Source of the DNA: Plasmodiophora brassicae
Taxonomy: Eukaryota; Endomyxa: Phytomyxea; Phytomyxea; Plasmodiophorida
Direction: 5' to 3'
Length of the DNA stretch: 64,000 nt
NCBI GenBank assembly: GCA_036867785.1
Contig: CP145416.1
Location: forward strand, 124,001-188,000
Under the pieces are notes generated by a model. It searched no databases and was not told the origin of the DNA. It saw only the letters and a list, made by a program, of their open reading frames with translations. Positions within the stretch are counted from its first letter, which is position 1; every line of letters begins with the position of its first letter. The position numbers were made by a program, and so were the translations under genes. Positions 30,716-41,405 of this stretch are shown here, one piece after another.

Positions 30716-31531
30716 TTGGAAGGTATTACATTTGCAATACACAACTGACCGAGTCTCTGATTCCAAGTGTGGCCTCGATCGTCTGGTCGAAGCTATATGG
30801 TTTCCTGGCGCCGGAGCCGCCGATGCCAGTCGGCATTGCAAGAAATTACATATCCTGCGGAAAATTGGTTGCAGGACGTGTGCGCCATTAATGCCAGACA
30901 GTCCATTCGGGATCGGAGTCTCATGCATCGGACCTGCACACTTTCTGCAATGTCGCGACACATTCTGCATCGACCCCTAACAACCCCTGGTTTGCAGTGT
31001 GACTGCAGATGACGTTTCTGCAGTTTGCATCCATCCCCTCGTATGTAGCGGCCTCCCAATACGGCCTTCTGAGTATGTAGCGTAATACACTTCACTTATC
31101 GTTTCGGTGTTGTACGTCGACATCGCGTTCGTCGTCCACCTGACGCCTAGGGCTTGTCACATCGTAGTTGAAGGCCGCAGAAACGTCACCTGCAGTCACT
31201 CTGCATCTCGAAGGCGATGCAGGCAGGCTGCATAATATGGCGCTTCTGCAGTCTTTCTGTGTCCTGAAGGGAATGCGAGCAGCTGGCTGCAGAAACCTCC
31301 ATCTGCATCCACCTGCAGCAGGCCTGCAGTCACTTCGATCACATCCGATCTGACGCCTCGCAACAGCGCTGTTAACTGTATGATCCTCATCATAGGTGCA
31401 GCTATGCTGACATACGATGCGAACGACATTGGTAGACTGGGCCGGATGCAGTATCACAGACCTGTAGAATATTGCAATGGTTTGAATTGGTGAGGCAACG
31501 TTTATGCAGAACAACGGTCAAGAGCGTGACG
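30716..31531. other. Gene-free stretch rich in TGCA motifs
   Basis: Between the convergent ends of ankyrin copy A and the protease-like gene. No supported gene. TGCA, mostly as CTGCAG or TGCAT, occurs far more often than expected, notably 30840-31040 and 31180-31340 (for example TCTGCAGTCTTTCTG, CACCTGCAGCAGGCCTGCAG). Could be a decayed repeat or regulatory DNA. Confidence 0.35.
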
Positions 31532-33550
31532 TCAAGGAACAGCAAGGCCTTCCGGCAGTGGGACGCAGCTAACATAACGTTGTTTGTTTGAAATAAACCG
31601 AGCGAACCCGACTAACTTCAGGCCTGCATTATAGATGGGGGTTCCACATATGCCTTCTAACAATAAGGCATCGAGAATCCCGGGCGGGATGCATCTTTTT
31701 ACATGGAATCGAAAGGTGACGGGGTGCCCCGGCACCTGGAATTTGCCTACATATTCCAAAGCCAAAAGCTTCCCCACCGGGCATGCGTCGAACCGCGCGA
31801 AGAAAATGTTGTCGCGTCGTAGATGTTCATCTTTTCTGGAGTGCATTCCGATAACGACGTTGGAATATATGACGTCCTTGCTGACAGTCAGCAAGGATAC
31901 GTCGAACCGGTTGGCGATACAGTCGATGCCGTTGAATACTCTCGACACATCGTCGAATACTTGTGCCACAGTTCCGAACTCTTGGGTCTCTACGCAGTGG
32001 TACACTTTCGTGCCGATCAATCGACTCGCACGTTGCGTCGGAAGCGTGACAAGAAACTTCAGGCGCTTGAGGTATGCTTTCCATCGGCTTAGATACGGGA
32101 AGCTCTCGTAAAGTATGTGAGTGGGGACGGTAAGATATTGTGCGCCGTTCCAGCTGCACATGATGCCGGACGACGCGGCTGGCCGGCAGAATCGGGATGA
32201 GCGGACCACAGCACCAGGGCTGAGATGTGGCCATCGGTTGTGGGCAGATACAAATGAAGCCTGGTGTAATGCCCCGTGGGACAAAGGCTCCTCGGCCTCC
32301 AACCGTACACGCAGACCAGCGATTCTGTGAGGGTATTGGAAACTGTGGACGAGAACATCTGGTACCACACCGAGCCATATCTCCGTGCGCGTGCAAGTGA
32401 CCGACTGAACCCACGGGAAGGCTTTGGCGATAGTCGCAGCCTGCGACTCCGACACGCAAGGAAATAGCTCCTCGTCTGCATTAAATGGGTCGGCTGCAGT
32501 ATGACCTGCTCGGTGCTGTGGCTCCAGCCTAGAATCGAACACAGAAGCGCTTTGGCAATGAATACGGAATGAAAGGCCGCCCACGACGCTAAACGAGTAC
32601 CCGAAATCGTCAAATTGTTCCACCGTCGCGTGCAAGTAATCGCCGTCTGTTTCAAACACTGGCCTAACACCGAGACGCATGCTGTGGAGCATTTGCACAG
32701 TTACTGTCTGCAGCGATCTGCCAATGTAAATACCGTCCAAAGGATCCCGGTAATGACGAACAATGTCATCCGTCGGGTACTCGCTGGGCGGGTAAAACCG
32801 CATTAGGCGCCGGCGTTCACTGGGAAGAACGGCCATATGTGGCAGCATGATTAGTGCTGTGGGAACGGGACTGGGTACATAGAGGTCGTCCAGTGCAACA
32901 TTGATTCGGTCGACATCCACAGATGCCCTCAGCGAACATCGAGCACTAGTCAGAGACACGATTGCATCAGCCTGACGGCCAAGACCAAGATATAGGTCTG
33001 CAAGCAGCAACGCAACGGCCAAGGTTTCATGCGCGTGCTCGGGCCCCAGAGTTTGCGCGCTCTGCAACGACTTCAGCCGGAGTCCATGGTCATCGACCAG
33101 CTCAGAGTGGACAATTAAATACTCGACCGTTTCGATCGGGTACTTCCAGGAGGCAAACAGAGAAAGAAGATCGGATCGGCATGACCCCCGCCAAACTTGC
33201 TGCAGAATGGCCCGAAGAAACAGACTTTGAGAGCCGAATATATCTTGCGCCGAGATATCCAGAGGAGCCAGAGGGATAGCTGTTGGCAATGAGCCGCAGA
33301 CGTCGTCGTCGCCGGTGTGGTCGCGAAAATGATGAGCTAGATCTTTCGGCAAGAACGATTGGCGGCAATAGCTGCACGGAACGGGGCAAGCAGGTCGATG
33401 CACGCTATACTCCGGCAGCGCGAACATTCGGAAACAACCGCGACAGACGGCCGACCTTGCGGGGCACGACGTCTCCTGGTGTTGGAGCAGGGAGACCATG
33501 TCCAATGATCGACCGCATTTGCACTCGACCGGCAGGAGCTCGTCAAACAT
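31532..33550 (-). CDS. TRAF-like zinc finger + trypsin-fold putative cysteine protease
   Basis: Uninterrupted 672 residues. Residues 1-80 have paired Cys/His knuckles (CKCG...H...C, CRGCFRMF...H...C, CSYCRQSF...HFRDH) like TRAF-type zinc fingers. Residues about 145-215 are helical with a TPR-like segment (ETLAVALLLADLYLGLGRQADAI). The C-terminal third reads as a chymotrypsin-like domain: YLTVPTHIL (His about 478, compare LTAAHV), NRFDVSLLTV (Asp about 550, compare FDLALLKV) and EGICGTPIYNAGLKLVGFARF (Cys about 635, compare GDSGGP...LVG). The nucleophile is Cys in a G-x-C-G-x-P context, as in 3C-type cysteine proteases, instead of Ser. Spacings (72 and 85 residues) suit the fold. ATG 33550 precedes the first knuckle. 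Fold assignment is inference from motifs. Confidence 0.6.
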   Translation of the reverse strand: MFDELLPVECKCGRSLDMVSLLQHQETSCPARSAVCRGCFRMFALPEYSVHRPACPVPCSYCRQSFLPKDLAHHFRDHTGDDDVCGSLPTAIPLAPLDISAQDIFGSQSLFLRAILQQVWRGSCRSDLLSLFASWKYPIETVEYLIVHSELVDDHGLRLKSLQSAQTLGPEHAHETLAVALLLADLYLGLGRQADAIVSLTSARCSLRASVDVDRINVALDDLYVPSPVPTALIMLPHMAVLPSERRRLMRFYPPSEYPTDDIVRHYRDPLDGIYIGRSLQTVTVQMLHSMRLGVRPVFETDGDYLHATVEQFDDFGYSFSVVGGLSFRIHCQSASVFDSRLEPQHRAGHTAADPFNADEELFPCVSESQAATIAKAFPWVQSVTCTRTEIWLGVVPDVLVHSFQYPHRIAGLRVRLEAEEPLSHGALHQASFVSAHNRWPHLSPGAVVRSSRFCRPAASSGIMCSWNGAQYLTVPTHILYESFPYLSRWKAYLKRLKFLVTLPTQRASRLIGTKVYHCVETQEFGTVAQVFDDVSRVFNGIDCIANRFDVSLLTVSKDVIYSNVVIGMHSRKDEHLRRDNIFFARFDACPVGKLLALEYVGKFQVPGHPVTFRFHVKRCIPPGILDALLLEGICGTPIYNAGLKLVGFARFISNKQRYVSCVPLPEGLAVP

Positions 33551-33810
33551 CGGCAAGGGTTGCTCGGCCGATGGTGCACCTGAGATGAGAGTGGCGGGGC
33601 CGAGCCGCGGAACCGGGGCCTACGGGATGGGTTGCGACTTGCGACTTGCGACTTGCGTGCGCAACATTACAGGGACTGCGTGGGTGCGCCGACGTGTCTG
33701 ACGCAATTATACGGTGCTGCATTTCGTCTGCCACGCTCGAGGAGGGCACTCACATCGAGGGGACCCAGCGACCAAACGACATCTCAATATCCGCCTACCG
33801 CGCGCCCGAC

Positions 33811-35074
33811 ATGTCCATCGGCAATCGCTCCCGCCTCGCTGCCGTATCGCCGATCAGTATGCTCGCGATCGCCCTTCTCCACACTGCAACCGTCGATGCG
33901 ACCCGGATCATCTGTACCGCCGACGGCGGCGCTACGCACGACTACGATACAGCACAGTTTGCGCAGCACTCCTCGACGGTCCAGCGAATGATGGTCCAAG
34001 CTGGCGGCCCCGATTGCGTTGAGCTTCCAGTCACCAGTCAGGAGTTACAACTCGCCATCGGTTTTGCCGACAATTTCCCTCTGCCTGAAGCAGCTCACCA
34101 GGTAACGTCAGCGGAAACGAAGTGTTTCCATTCCGTACTGGTGATGACTGTTCAGCTCTCAATTACAGATTCCTCGCTGTCGTGACGGCGCCGGCCACTT
34201 CATCAAGAGGCGATTTGGCACTCTGAGGAGCACGCTTTTGGAACAATTCATCCTAGCTGCTGCTCTCCTTGAGATGCGATCTCTTATGGTTGCCATCGGT
34301 TGGGCGATTGAAAGCCACTCGACGCAACATCTTGAAGTTGTGTTGGCGAACCGGGACCTACAGGCCTGCCGTTTCATTCGGGGTATCTTCCGGCTTCGAC
34401 ACTCGGCTGCGACCAACAGACGCCGCTTGAATGTGGCCAGGCGGATCAGCCTCCTGTTCGCTTTTCCGCACGGCGCCGATGCGGATCTTCCCTCCCTAAC
34501 GGACACGGCATGGAACGCTAACGACGGCGAAAACGCTCTGCAATTCGCCGCCGCTACTGGTGAGGCAGACATTGTAGAAGTGCTCCTGCAAATCCCTGGC
34601 CTCGACGTCAACGGCCAATTATACGGTTCAGTGTTTGCGCTGGTTGAGCCGCCGCTGCTCCTCGCCGTCAGGGGTGGCCATACAGCCATCGTCAGGATGC
34701 TATTGCAATTTCGCGGGAATGAGGCCAATCGGATGAACCAGCGCGTCAATGCCAACGTCACGTCTCGCTTGAAACGAGAGACGCCACTATCAATCGCGGC
34801 AGCGAACGGCCATGTTGAAATCGTTCAGGCGCTTCTGCAGGTCGCTGCTATCGACGTCCACGCGCGCACCTGCTATCCCGACGGCTCGAAGTGGTGGACG
34901 CCTTTGCACTGGGCCGCCTCTGACGGGCACGACAGCGTCGTCTGGGTGCTGCTGAATGACGGCCGGTCCGAAATCAACGCACTCGATGAGCATGGGCATA
35001 CTCCGCTTACGCTGGCTATGCAATACGGACGCATTGCGGTTGCTCTGCTGCTGCAGTCAAACGGTGGCCAATAA
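33811..35074 (+). CDS. Signal peptide + SKP1-type POZ + ankyrin protein, copy B
   Basis: Two exons (33811-34101, 34208-35074; 106-nt intron GTAACG...CATCAAG) give 385 residues. Signal-like leader ISMLAIALLHTATVDA, POZ segment TRIICTADGG and CVELPVTSQELQLAIGFAD, then LLEQFILAAALLEMRSLM, and five ankyrin repeats (ALQFAAATGEADIVEVLLQ, PLLLAVRGGHTAIVRMLLQ, TPLSIAAANGHVEIVQALLQ, TPLHWAASDGHDSVVWVLLN, TPLTLAMQYGRIAVALLLQ). Almost identical to copy C; most differences are in the leader and in the region after the intron. Frame open throughout. Confidence 0.72.
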
Positions 35075-35344
35075 GCGTCAACTGTTCGGCAGGCAGCACA
35101 CTTTATTCAATACACAGCTGGCCGAGGTTCGGATCCCAAGGGTGACGCGTCTGGTCGAAGCTATGAGGTTTAATTTCCTGCCGGATCGAGACTGTAGCGG
35201 TGCGGTTCACCGGTTACGAAGTCGGCCACGTGATCGGACCGTCCAAGAGGGTCGTCGCGGGAAGCTCTCGACGCCGTCGACGCCCAGGAAGGGTCGGCGC
35301 CAGATGTGCGATTCAGGCCAACGAGGGTGGGAACTCGCGCCGAT

Positions 35345-35557
35345 TCAATTGTACACCACCTTTCGAGCGATGACGACCCAGTTGGTCCTGTCGAACCGCT
35401 CGGACACGATGTGCAGGTCGGGGACCTCGGCGATCAGGTCAGCGAGTTCGCCGCCTGCGTAGACGTGTCAGAACCGCTGGACGACATCCTGGTTGCCGTC
35501 GGCGGCGAACCGCCGCGTTCTCGTCCACGGCACGAATCAGTCCCGGTCGGTGAACCG
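35345..35557 (-). pseudogene. Duplicated 3' fragment of ALKBH8
   Basis: Matches the last 71 codons of ALKBH8 (39181-39393) including the stop, but with the remainder of the gene missing and one internal stop (the Cys codon of FCHV is TGA here). It lies next to copy B just as the real ALKBH8 lies next to copy C. Non-functional by-product of the segmental duplication. Confidence 0.85.
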
Positions 35558-36022
35558 TTGCCTTATATGCGCAAGATGCCGATGCCCAGCAAGCATCTTC
35601 CCGATCTTCCCGAACGTGTGCACAACGCCAAAGCTCGCCAATAAGGTGAGTGCTTCGTGTGATGTGCGGGGAGGGGGGGGGGCAACGTAGGGACTTGTTA
35701 ACCACCGTCAGTACTTCGAATATCGCGGTCGACGCTTACTTGAGTGTGGTGGTGTCCGCTGTCGCGATTCTGCAGCTTCACAAACTGTTCGTCAGCAGCT
35801 CCATGGCGTCCCGCTGAACCGGAGTTGGTCATTGTGTGGGATGCGGTAGGTGCCTTGCTGCGTTGGGACGTCGGTGTTGCGTGTCGCGTCAGACGCCGGT
35901 TCATCGGGACGTCGTCGCGCGCAGAGCTGCTGACGAACAGCCTGTGAGGCTGAAGAACGGCGAAACGGACACCAACCTACTGTAAGTAAGGAAATTCTGT
36001 GTTTAATCGTAATGAATAAAAG
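35558..36022. other. Intergenic
   Basis: Unique sequence after the duplication breakpoint, with a poly-G run near 35665-35681. No gene supported. Confidence 0.3.
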
Positions 36023-36960
36023 CTAGGCGTCGCCCGGAGTCGCTGTTATGCGGCGCCGGATCGTCAGCGATCGCCGGTCGCCCGAGCAGGTGATGGTACG
36101 CACTGCGCCGGCTGTGCTCGGTTCACGCTGCGGGCGTATGCGCCGCAGCGCTGGCTTAATTGCATTGCCGGTTGGTGCCGTGCTGCGTCGGGTCGGGTGC
36201 ACTGTCACAGGGGGAGTGGGTACCCGACCGCGGCGCAGTACGGCTGAGGTTGAGGAGCGAGGGGGAAGGTCTTGATGGCGACGGCGCGTGCTCAGCGGTG
36301 CAGCGCTGGCGGCAGCACGATTACAGTGCGTGCCAGCGCGGGCTGGCTCCCCCGGGTGACGGCTGGTCTTGCGCGTGGCCATGTTCGTCGGCGGCGTGGG
36401 ACTCGTCCCTGTGATGGGCGGCTGACGGTCCGGCTCCACGCGGGGGACGGGCTCGGCCGCGACAGTTGAGACGAGCAGCAGGAGAAATGCGGCAGGCACC
36501 AGACTCAGCAGCAAGTCGACACGGCGGTCTGGTTCGTGCTGGACGTGCTCGACGACGGCCTCGGCGGCGGGGACGGGGACGGCGGCGGCTTGGTTGTCCG
36601 GCTCGTCCTGCAGGCCGGGCTCGATGAACGCGATGCAGTGCGGTCCGGCCAGTGACGCGACGCCTGGGCCGAAATCGACAACGGCGCCCCATGCAGGCAC
36701 TTGGCGACGGTTGCCGGGATCGCCGTACCCAGCACGTGCATCTACCGGCGCTGGCGGTCAGACAACCTGAAGGTCGGATCCCGCCAGGTCGGCATGATGC
36801 AGGGCACCGTCGTCGAGTCGGCCGCCTCAGGTTCATGTCGCAGTAAAATGTCGTATTCTTGGAACTGGAGCGCGAGGTAGTCGAAGGCATCGCGGTAGTC
36901 GGCCCGCTCCGGGTGCATTAGCCGAATTCGCCAGTCGATCAGCGGGTGCAGCAAGCGCAT
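36023..36960 (-). CDS. Unknown membrane protein, exon structure unresolved
   Basis: Two minus-strand ORFs look coding. One (36960-36742) begins RLLHPLIDWRIRLMHPERAD and continues AFDYLALQFQEYDILLRHEPE. The other (36700-36023) has a hydrophobic segment RRVDLLLSLVPAAFLLLLVST followed by a Pro/Thr/Arg-rich tail. Further upstream, to about 37090, ELIDKYRRLKQPVTTILLD and GFDTTERALAGCVEP extend it, but with an unexplained frame change near 37015. No splice solution fits all pieces, so this may be a gene with misplaced exons or a decaying gene. Family unknown. Confidence 0.35.
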
Positions 36961-37531
36961 GGGCTCGACGCAACCCGCCAGGGCGCGCTCGGTCGTGTCG
37001 AACCCTTCTGGCTGTCCAGGAGGATCGTCGTGACCGGCTGCTTCAGCCGTCGGTATTTGTCGATCAGCTCGCTGGCGACCAAGAATCGAAATTCAGTACG
37101 GGCCGTGGTTCATCCACGTTGACGTCATGAAGGACAACGGCGAAGCACCACGCCAGGCCACGTCGCCGACCCCGCAACATCGACGCCGGACACCAGCCGA
37201 GCTTCGCAGCAAATTTCCGGACGCTCTGCGTCTGACCCAATACCGGTTTCGCTACCAGTTGTACCAGTTGCGCGTACCAGTTGTACCAGTGTTGCGACCA
37301 GTTGTACCAGTTTTGTGACCAGGTGCACCAGTTGCACCAGTTTTGCTGGTAGTCTGCCGTCGGTCCGCCACGACATCGAGCACCGACCGGCGACCACGGT
37401 ACCTACATAGGCTGACAAACCATGCGCAAACTGGCGCAACGTGCCGTACCCGCGCTGCCGCTACCGTTGGGGTTGAATTTGAGTGCGGCGGGATTTTCCC
37501 CGCACAATTCCAATTTGGTGCTGACGCCGCC
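36961..37531. other. Upstream part of the unresolved gene, plus unique DNA
   Basis: 36961-37090 probably belongs to the preceding minus-strand gene. The rest carries the ACCAGTTG repeat and unique sequence up to the duplication breakpoint at 37532. Confidence 0.3.
37252..37350. repeat. ACCAGTTGT-type minisatellite
   Basis: About nine imperfect repeats of TACCAGTTG / CACCAGTT spaced 9-15 bp (ACCAGTTGTACCAGTTGCG, then GTACCAGTGTTGCGACCAG). They translate on the minus strand to a LVQLVxxL pattern, but no gene is supported here. Confidence 0.7.
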
Positions 37532-39393
37532 ATACGGTGCTGCATTTCGTCTGCCACGCTCGAGGAGGGCACTCACATCGAGGGGACCCAGCGACCAAAC
37601 GACATCTCAATATCCGCCTACCGCGCGCCCGACATGTCCATCGGCAATCGCTCCCGCCTCGCTGCCGTATCGCAGATCAGTTTGCTCGCGATCGCCCTTC
37701 TCCACACTGCAATCGTCGATGCGACCCGGATCATCTGTACCGCCGACGGCGGGATTTACGACTACGATACAACTCAGCTTACGAAGCACTCCTTGACTGT
37801 CCAGCGAATGATGGTCCAAGCTGGCGGCCCCGATTGCGTTGAGCTTCCAGTCACCAGTCAGGAGTTACAACTCGCCATCGGTTTTGCCGACAATTTCCCT
37901 CTGCCTGAAGCAGCTCACCAGGTAACGTCAGCGGAAACGAATTGTTTCCATTCCGTACTGGTGATGACTGTTCAGCCCTCAATTACAGATTCCTCGCTGT
38001 CAAGGCGGCGGCCACTTCATCAAGAGGCATTGTGGCAAAAAGGGGCGCGCGCGTTTGGAACAATTCATTCTAGCTGCTGCTCTCCTTGAGATGCGATCTC
38101 TTATGGTTGCCATCGGTTGGGCGATGCAAAGGGACTCGACGCATCATCTTGACGTTCTGTCGGCGAACTCGAACCTACAGGCCCGCCATTTTATTTGGGG
38201 TATCTTCCGGCTTCGACACTCGGCTGCGACCAACACTCGCCGCTTGAATATGGCCAGGCGGATCAGCCTCCTGTTCTCTTTTCCGCACGGCGCCGATGCG
38301 GATCTTCCCTCCCTAACGGACACGGCATGGAACGCTAACGACGGCGAAAACGCTCTGCAATTCGCCGCCGCTACTGGTGAGGCAGACATTGTAGAAGTGC
38401 TCCTGCAAATCCCTGGTATCGACGTCAACGGCCAATTATCCGGTTCAGTGTTTGCGCTGGTTGAGCCGCCGCTGCTCCTCGCCGTCAGGGGTGGCCATAC
38501 AGCCATCGTCAGGATGCTGTTGCAATTTCGCGGGAATGAGGCCAATCGGATGAACCAGCGCGTCAACGCGAACGTCACGTCTCGCTTGAAACGAGAGACG
38601 CCACTATCAATCGCGGCAGCGAACGGCCATGTTGAAATTGTTCAGGCGCTTCTGCAGGTCGCTGCTATCGACGTCCACGCGCGCACCTGCTATCCCGACG
38701 GCTCGAAGTGGTGGACGCCTTTGCACTGGGCCGCCTCTGAAGGGCACGACAGCGTCGTCCGGGTGCTGCTGAATGACGGCCGGTCCGAAATCAACGCACT
38801 CGATGAGCATGGGCGTACGCCGCTTACGCTGGCTATGCAATACGGACGCCTTGCGGTTGTTCGGCTGCTGATGTCATACGGTGGCCGATAAGCGGCCACT
38901 GCTCGACAGGCGCCACACTTCCATTACACAGCTGGCCGAGTTTCGGATCCCAAGGGTGACGCGTCTGGTCGAAGCTATGAGGTTTAATAATTTCCTGCCG
39001 GATCGAGGCTGTCGCGGTGCGGGTCACCGGTTACGAAGTCGGCAACGTGATCACGCGCTACGAACAGGCCCGGGCCGTCAAAGAGGGTTGTCGCGTCAAG
39101 CTCTGGACGCCGTCGACGACCAGGAAGGGTCGGCGCCAGATGTGCGATTCAGGCCAACGAGGGTGAGAACACGCGCCGATTCAATTGTGCACCACCTTCC
39201 GAGCGATGACGACCCAGTTGGACCTGTCGAACCGCTCGGACACGATGCACAGGTCGGGGACCTCGGCGATCAGGTCAGCGAGTTCGCCGCCTGCGTAGAC
39301 GTGGCAGAACCGCTGGACGACATCCTGGTTGCCGTCGGCGGCGAACCGCCGCGTTCTCGTCCACGGCACGAAACAGTCCCGGTCGGTGAACCG
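37532..39393. repeat. Segmental duplication, copy 2 (parental)
   Basis: Partner of 33709-35557, direct orientation, with about 2 kb of unique DNA between. Contains ankyrin gene C and runs into the 3' end of intact ALKBH8. Confidence 0.9.
37634..38891 (+). CDS. Signal peptide + SKP1-type POZ + ankyrin protein, copy C
   Basis: Two exons (37634-37921, 38025-38891) give 384 residues; exon 2 has the same length as in copy B. Leader ISLLAIALLHTAIVDA, POZ TRIICTADGGIYDYDTTQL, helix LEQFILAAALLEMRSLM, then the same five ankyrin repeats. Differences from copy B include GWAMQRDSTHHLDVLSANSN and the last repeat (RLAVVRLLMSYGG). Frame intact. Lies convergent with ALKBH8. Confidence 0.72.
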
Positions 39394-40908
39394 ACGCCTG
39401 GACAGCGGGTCCTGCTCCATGGCCCAGGCGACGATGATGATCCGTCCGCCTGGGCGGACGATCCTGGCCAGTTCGGCGATCAGGCGGATCCGCCTGGGCC
39501 GGTTCGCGATGTGGTGCAGAACGGCAACCGAGCAGGCCGCATCGAAACTGTTCGACCGCAACGGGACACGCAGGGCATCGGCGATGCCGACCTCGCACGC
39601 AGGCAGGCGCTTCCGGCAGTGTGCCACCAGCGACGCGCATCTGTCGAACCCGACCATGCGGGCGGCGGGCTTCACACACGACAGGTACCTGAGGACGATG
39701 CGACCCCCGGGTCAGAACGTCGTTGGCCTACGAGGCATGCACGGCGAGGGGAATTACTTTCCGTTGCCGCAACCGATGTCGGCGATCAGCGCATGAGGAG
39801 GAAGGTCGAGCAGGAACCGTTCCACGAGGGGCCATGGCTTGTACCGAGTGGACGAGAAGTGGTCGGCGACGGTGTCGTAGAACGCATGCACGAACTCGCG
39901 CTCGACGTCGGGTGATACGTCGACGCGGTCGCGGTCGACCTCGCTAACTGTTGCCACTTGCTCAAGGCGGTCGGCATCGACGACGTGCCGGTCGCATTTC
40001 GATTCGAACGCGCAGGTGCAGGACCGGGAATAGTTCACCGCACGGAACGTGAACGAGGTGCGTGTGTGCCGCTCGCGCACGTCACCGTCGATACGGTCGT
40101 ACCGACGGCAGCGAATCGCGTGACGCCAGGCGTACCTTGCGGCTCCGTTCATCACCAGCAGTGATCGCCGCGGCAGCAGGACGTCCACCTTGTTGCCTTC
40201 GCCATCGTCGTCAGTGAACGTCATAACGGTTTCGGCACCAGCCGTTATCGAAGCAATGCCGTCGTGGAACGCGCTGTGGGTGTCGATGTGCGCAGGGATG
40301 CCAGCCCCAGGGACGTACTCGTTCACGGTGACCTGATCACACCGGAAGGGCGTCAGACCGTCCCTGTGCATTCGTTCCGCCAGAACTTGAAGCTCGGGCG
40401 GGAGCGGCGGCACGACACCGTTCACGTCCACATCGTTCGTCCTGTAGTCGAACTTGACGCCGAAATGCAGGACGCGGCGCCGGGATAACGTCACCCAGCC
40501 GGACGCGCCTGTCAGCATTGCCAGGAGCGACGCTTCCTGTTCCTCCGTGATAAAGTCATGGACGAGGCGCAGACCTGGAACTGCAACACGCGCTGTCGAC
40601 GACACATCGTCCAGGCCGCTGAACGGGTCCCCGCGCGGCATACAATACGTCAGCGTTAGCGAACGGGACTGCAGAGCCGGGTGCCCTGAGAGTTCGCCCA
40701 CCACACGCTGCGCCTGGGCAGGGGTCGCCATCGTCGCGACCGCATGCGATCGCAACGCCGGCACCTGAACGTCGACGACATCGCCGTATTGGCCCAGCAC
40801 GTCATAGAGGAATTCGCCCGTGTCGCCTAGGCGGTGCCCAGTGCCCCGGATCAGCACATGGGGCGTCGGCTCGGCCTGGTTCCTGCACTGCTTGTAGTCG
40901 CCGTGCAT
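39181..40908 (-). CDS. ALKBH8: ALKBH8-like tRNA wobble-uridine modification enzyme
   Basis: Three modules as in animal ALKBH8. RRM (residues about 18-90: HVLIRGTGHRLGDTG...VATMATPAQAQRVV). AlkB 2OG-Fe(II) oxygenase (about 105-300: iron ligands in IPAHIDTHSAF, and RYAWRHAI). Then a Cys-rich joint (SCTCAFESKCD) and a Trm9-type methyltransferase (IADIGCGNGKYLSCV, VGFDRCASLV, GIADALRVPLRSNSFDAACS, VLHHI). Two exons (40908-39758, 39685-39181; 72-nt intron inside the GCGNGK SAM motif) give 551 residues. It would make and hydroxylate mcm5U at the tRNA wobble position. The intact parent of the fragment at 35345-35557. Confidence 0.93.
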
Positions 40909-40936
40909 GCCCCAGCCCCTAATGTTACCGGGCGGG

Positions 40937-41020
40937 ATCCGCCACGGTGACCGCCACGGTGTCCGCCACGGTGTCCGTGGCTGTGCCCTGAATAGGGCAG
41001 GGTTCCTGGTGGCGTATAAA
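40937..41020 (-). promoter_or_regulatory. ALKBH8 promoter region with three CCGCCACGG copies and TATA
   Basis: CCGCCACGG occurs at 40939-40947, 40951-40959 and 40963-40971, a 12-bp period, followed by an inverted CCGTGG at 40975. Further from the gene lies GTATAAA at 41014-41020 (reads TTTATAC on the coding strand). All are within 115 bp upstream of the ATG at 40908. Confidence 0.5.
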
Positions 41021-41405
41021 ACTCAAGTTTTACTACCTGCTAGGGCGTGTCGACGACCTTTATGTCTGTCGCCATGATGTTGAACGTCGCGGGTAGCCGG
41101 AGGGCAGCGCGGTGAGACGGCACACTGCAAGAAAGCCGCGTCGAAAATGGCGTAAACGGCATCGATCGCAACCGCACGTCACAATCCGGCGCGGGCCGCA
41201 GCATGCACCGCCCAGTGGGCCATGCATCAACGCGTTGACGCTTAGGGGCGCGCGCTTGTGACCTGCAGTCGCCTTGTTGCACGTCGCGCCGCCCATTGGA
41301 CATCGAGCGGACGAGCCGCGAAATTCATTACGTTAGGCGGTTCGGCGGTGAAGCGATCCCCAGGGCGTTCACGTTCGTTTATCCCTGAGGGACGCAGACC
41401 CGGCA

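Larger units (their letters stand above)
33709..35557. repeat. Segmental duplication, copy 1
   Basis: About 1.85 kb nearly identical to 37532-39393. It includes the promoter region, all of ankyrin gene B and 213 bp of the 3' end of ALKBH8. Homology starts at ATACGGTGCTGC and ends at GGTCGGTGAACCG. Because ALKBH8 is whole beside copy 2 and only a tail here, copy 1 is the derived copy. Confidence 0.9.

Noticed and set aside
31092-31514. 140-codon minus-strand ORF downstream of the protease-like gene
   Set aside because: No homology, no splice link to the neighbour, and its composition follows the TGCA-rich tract.
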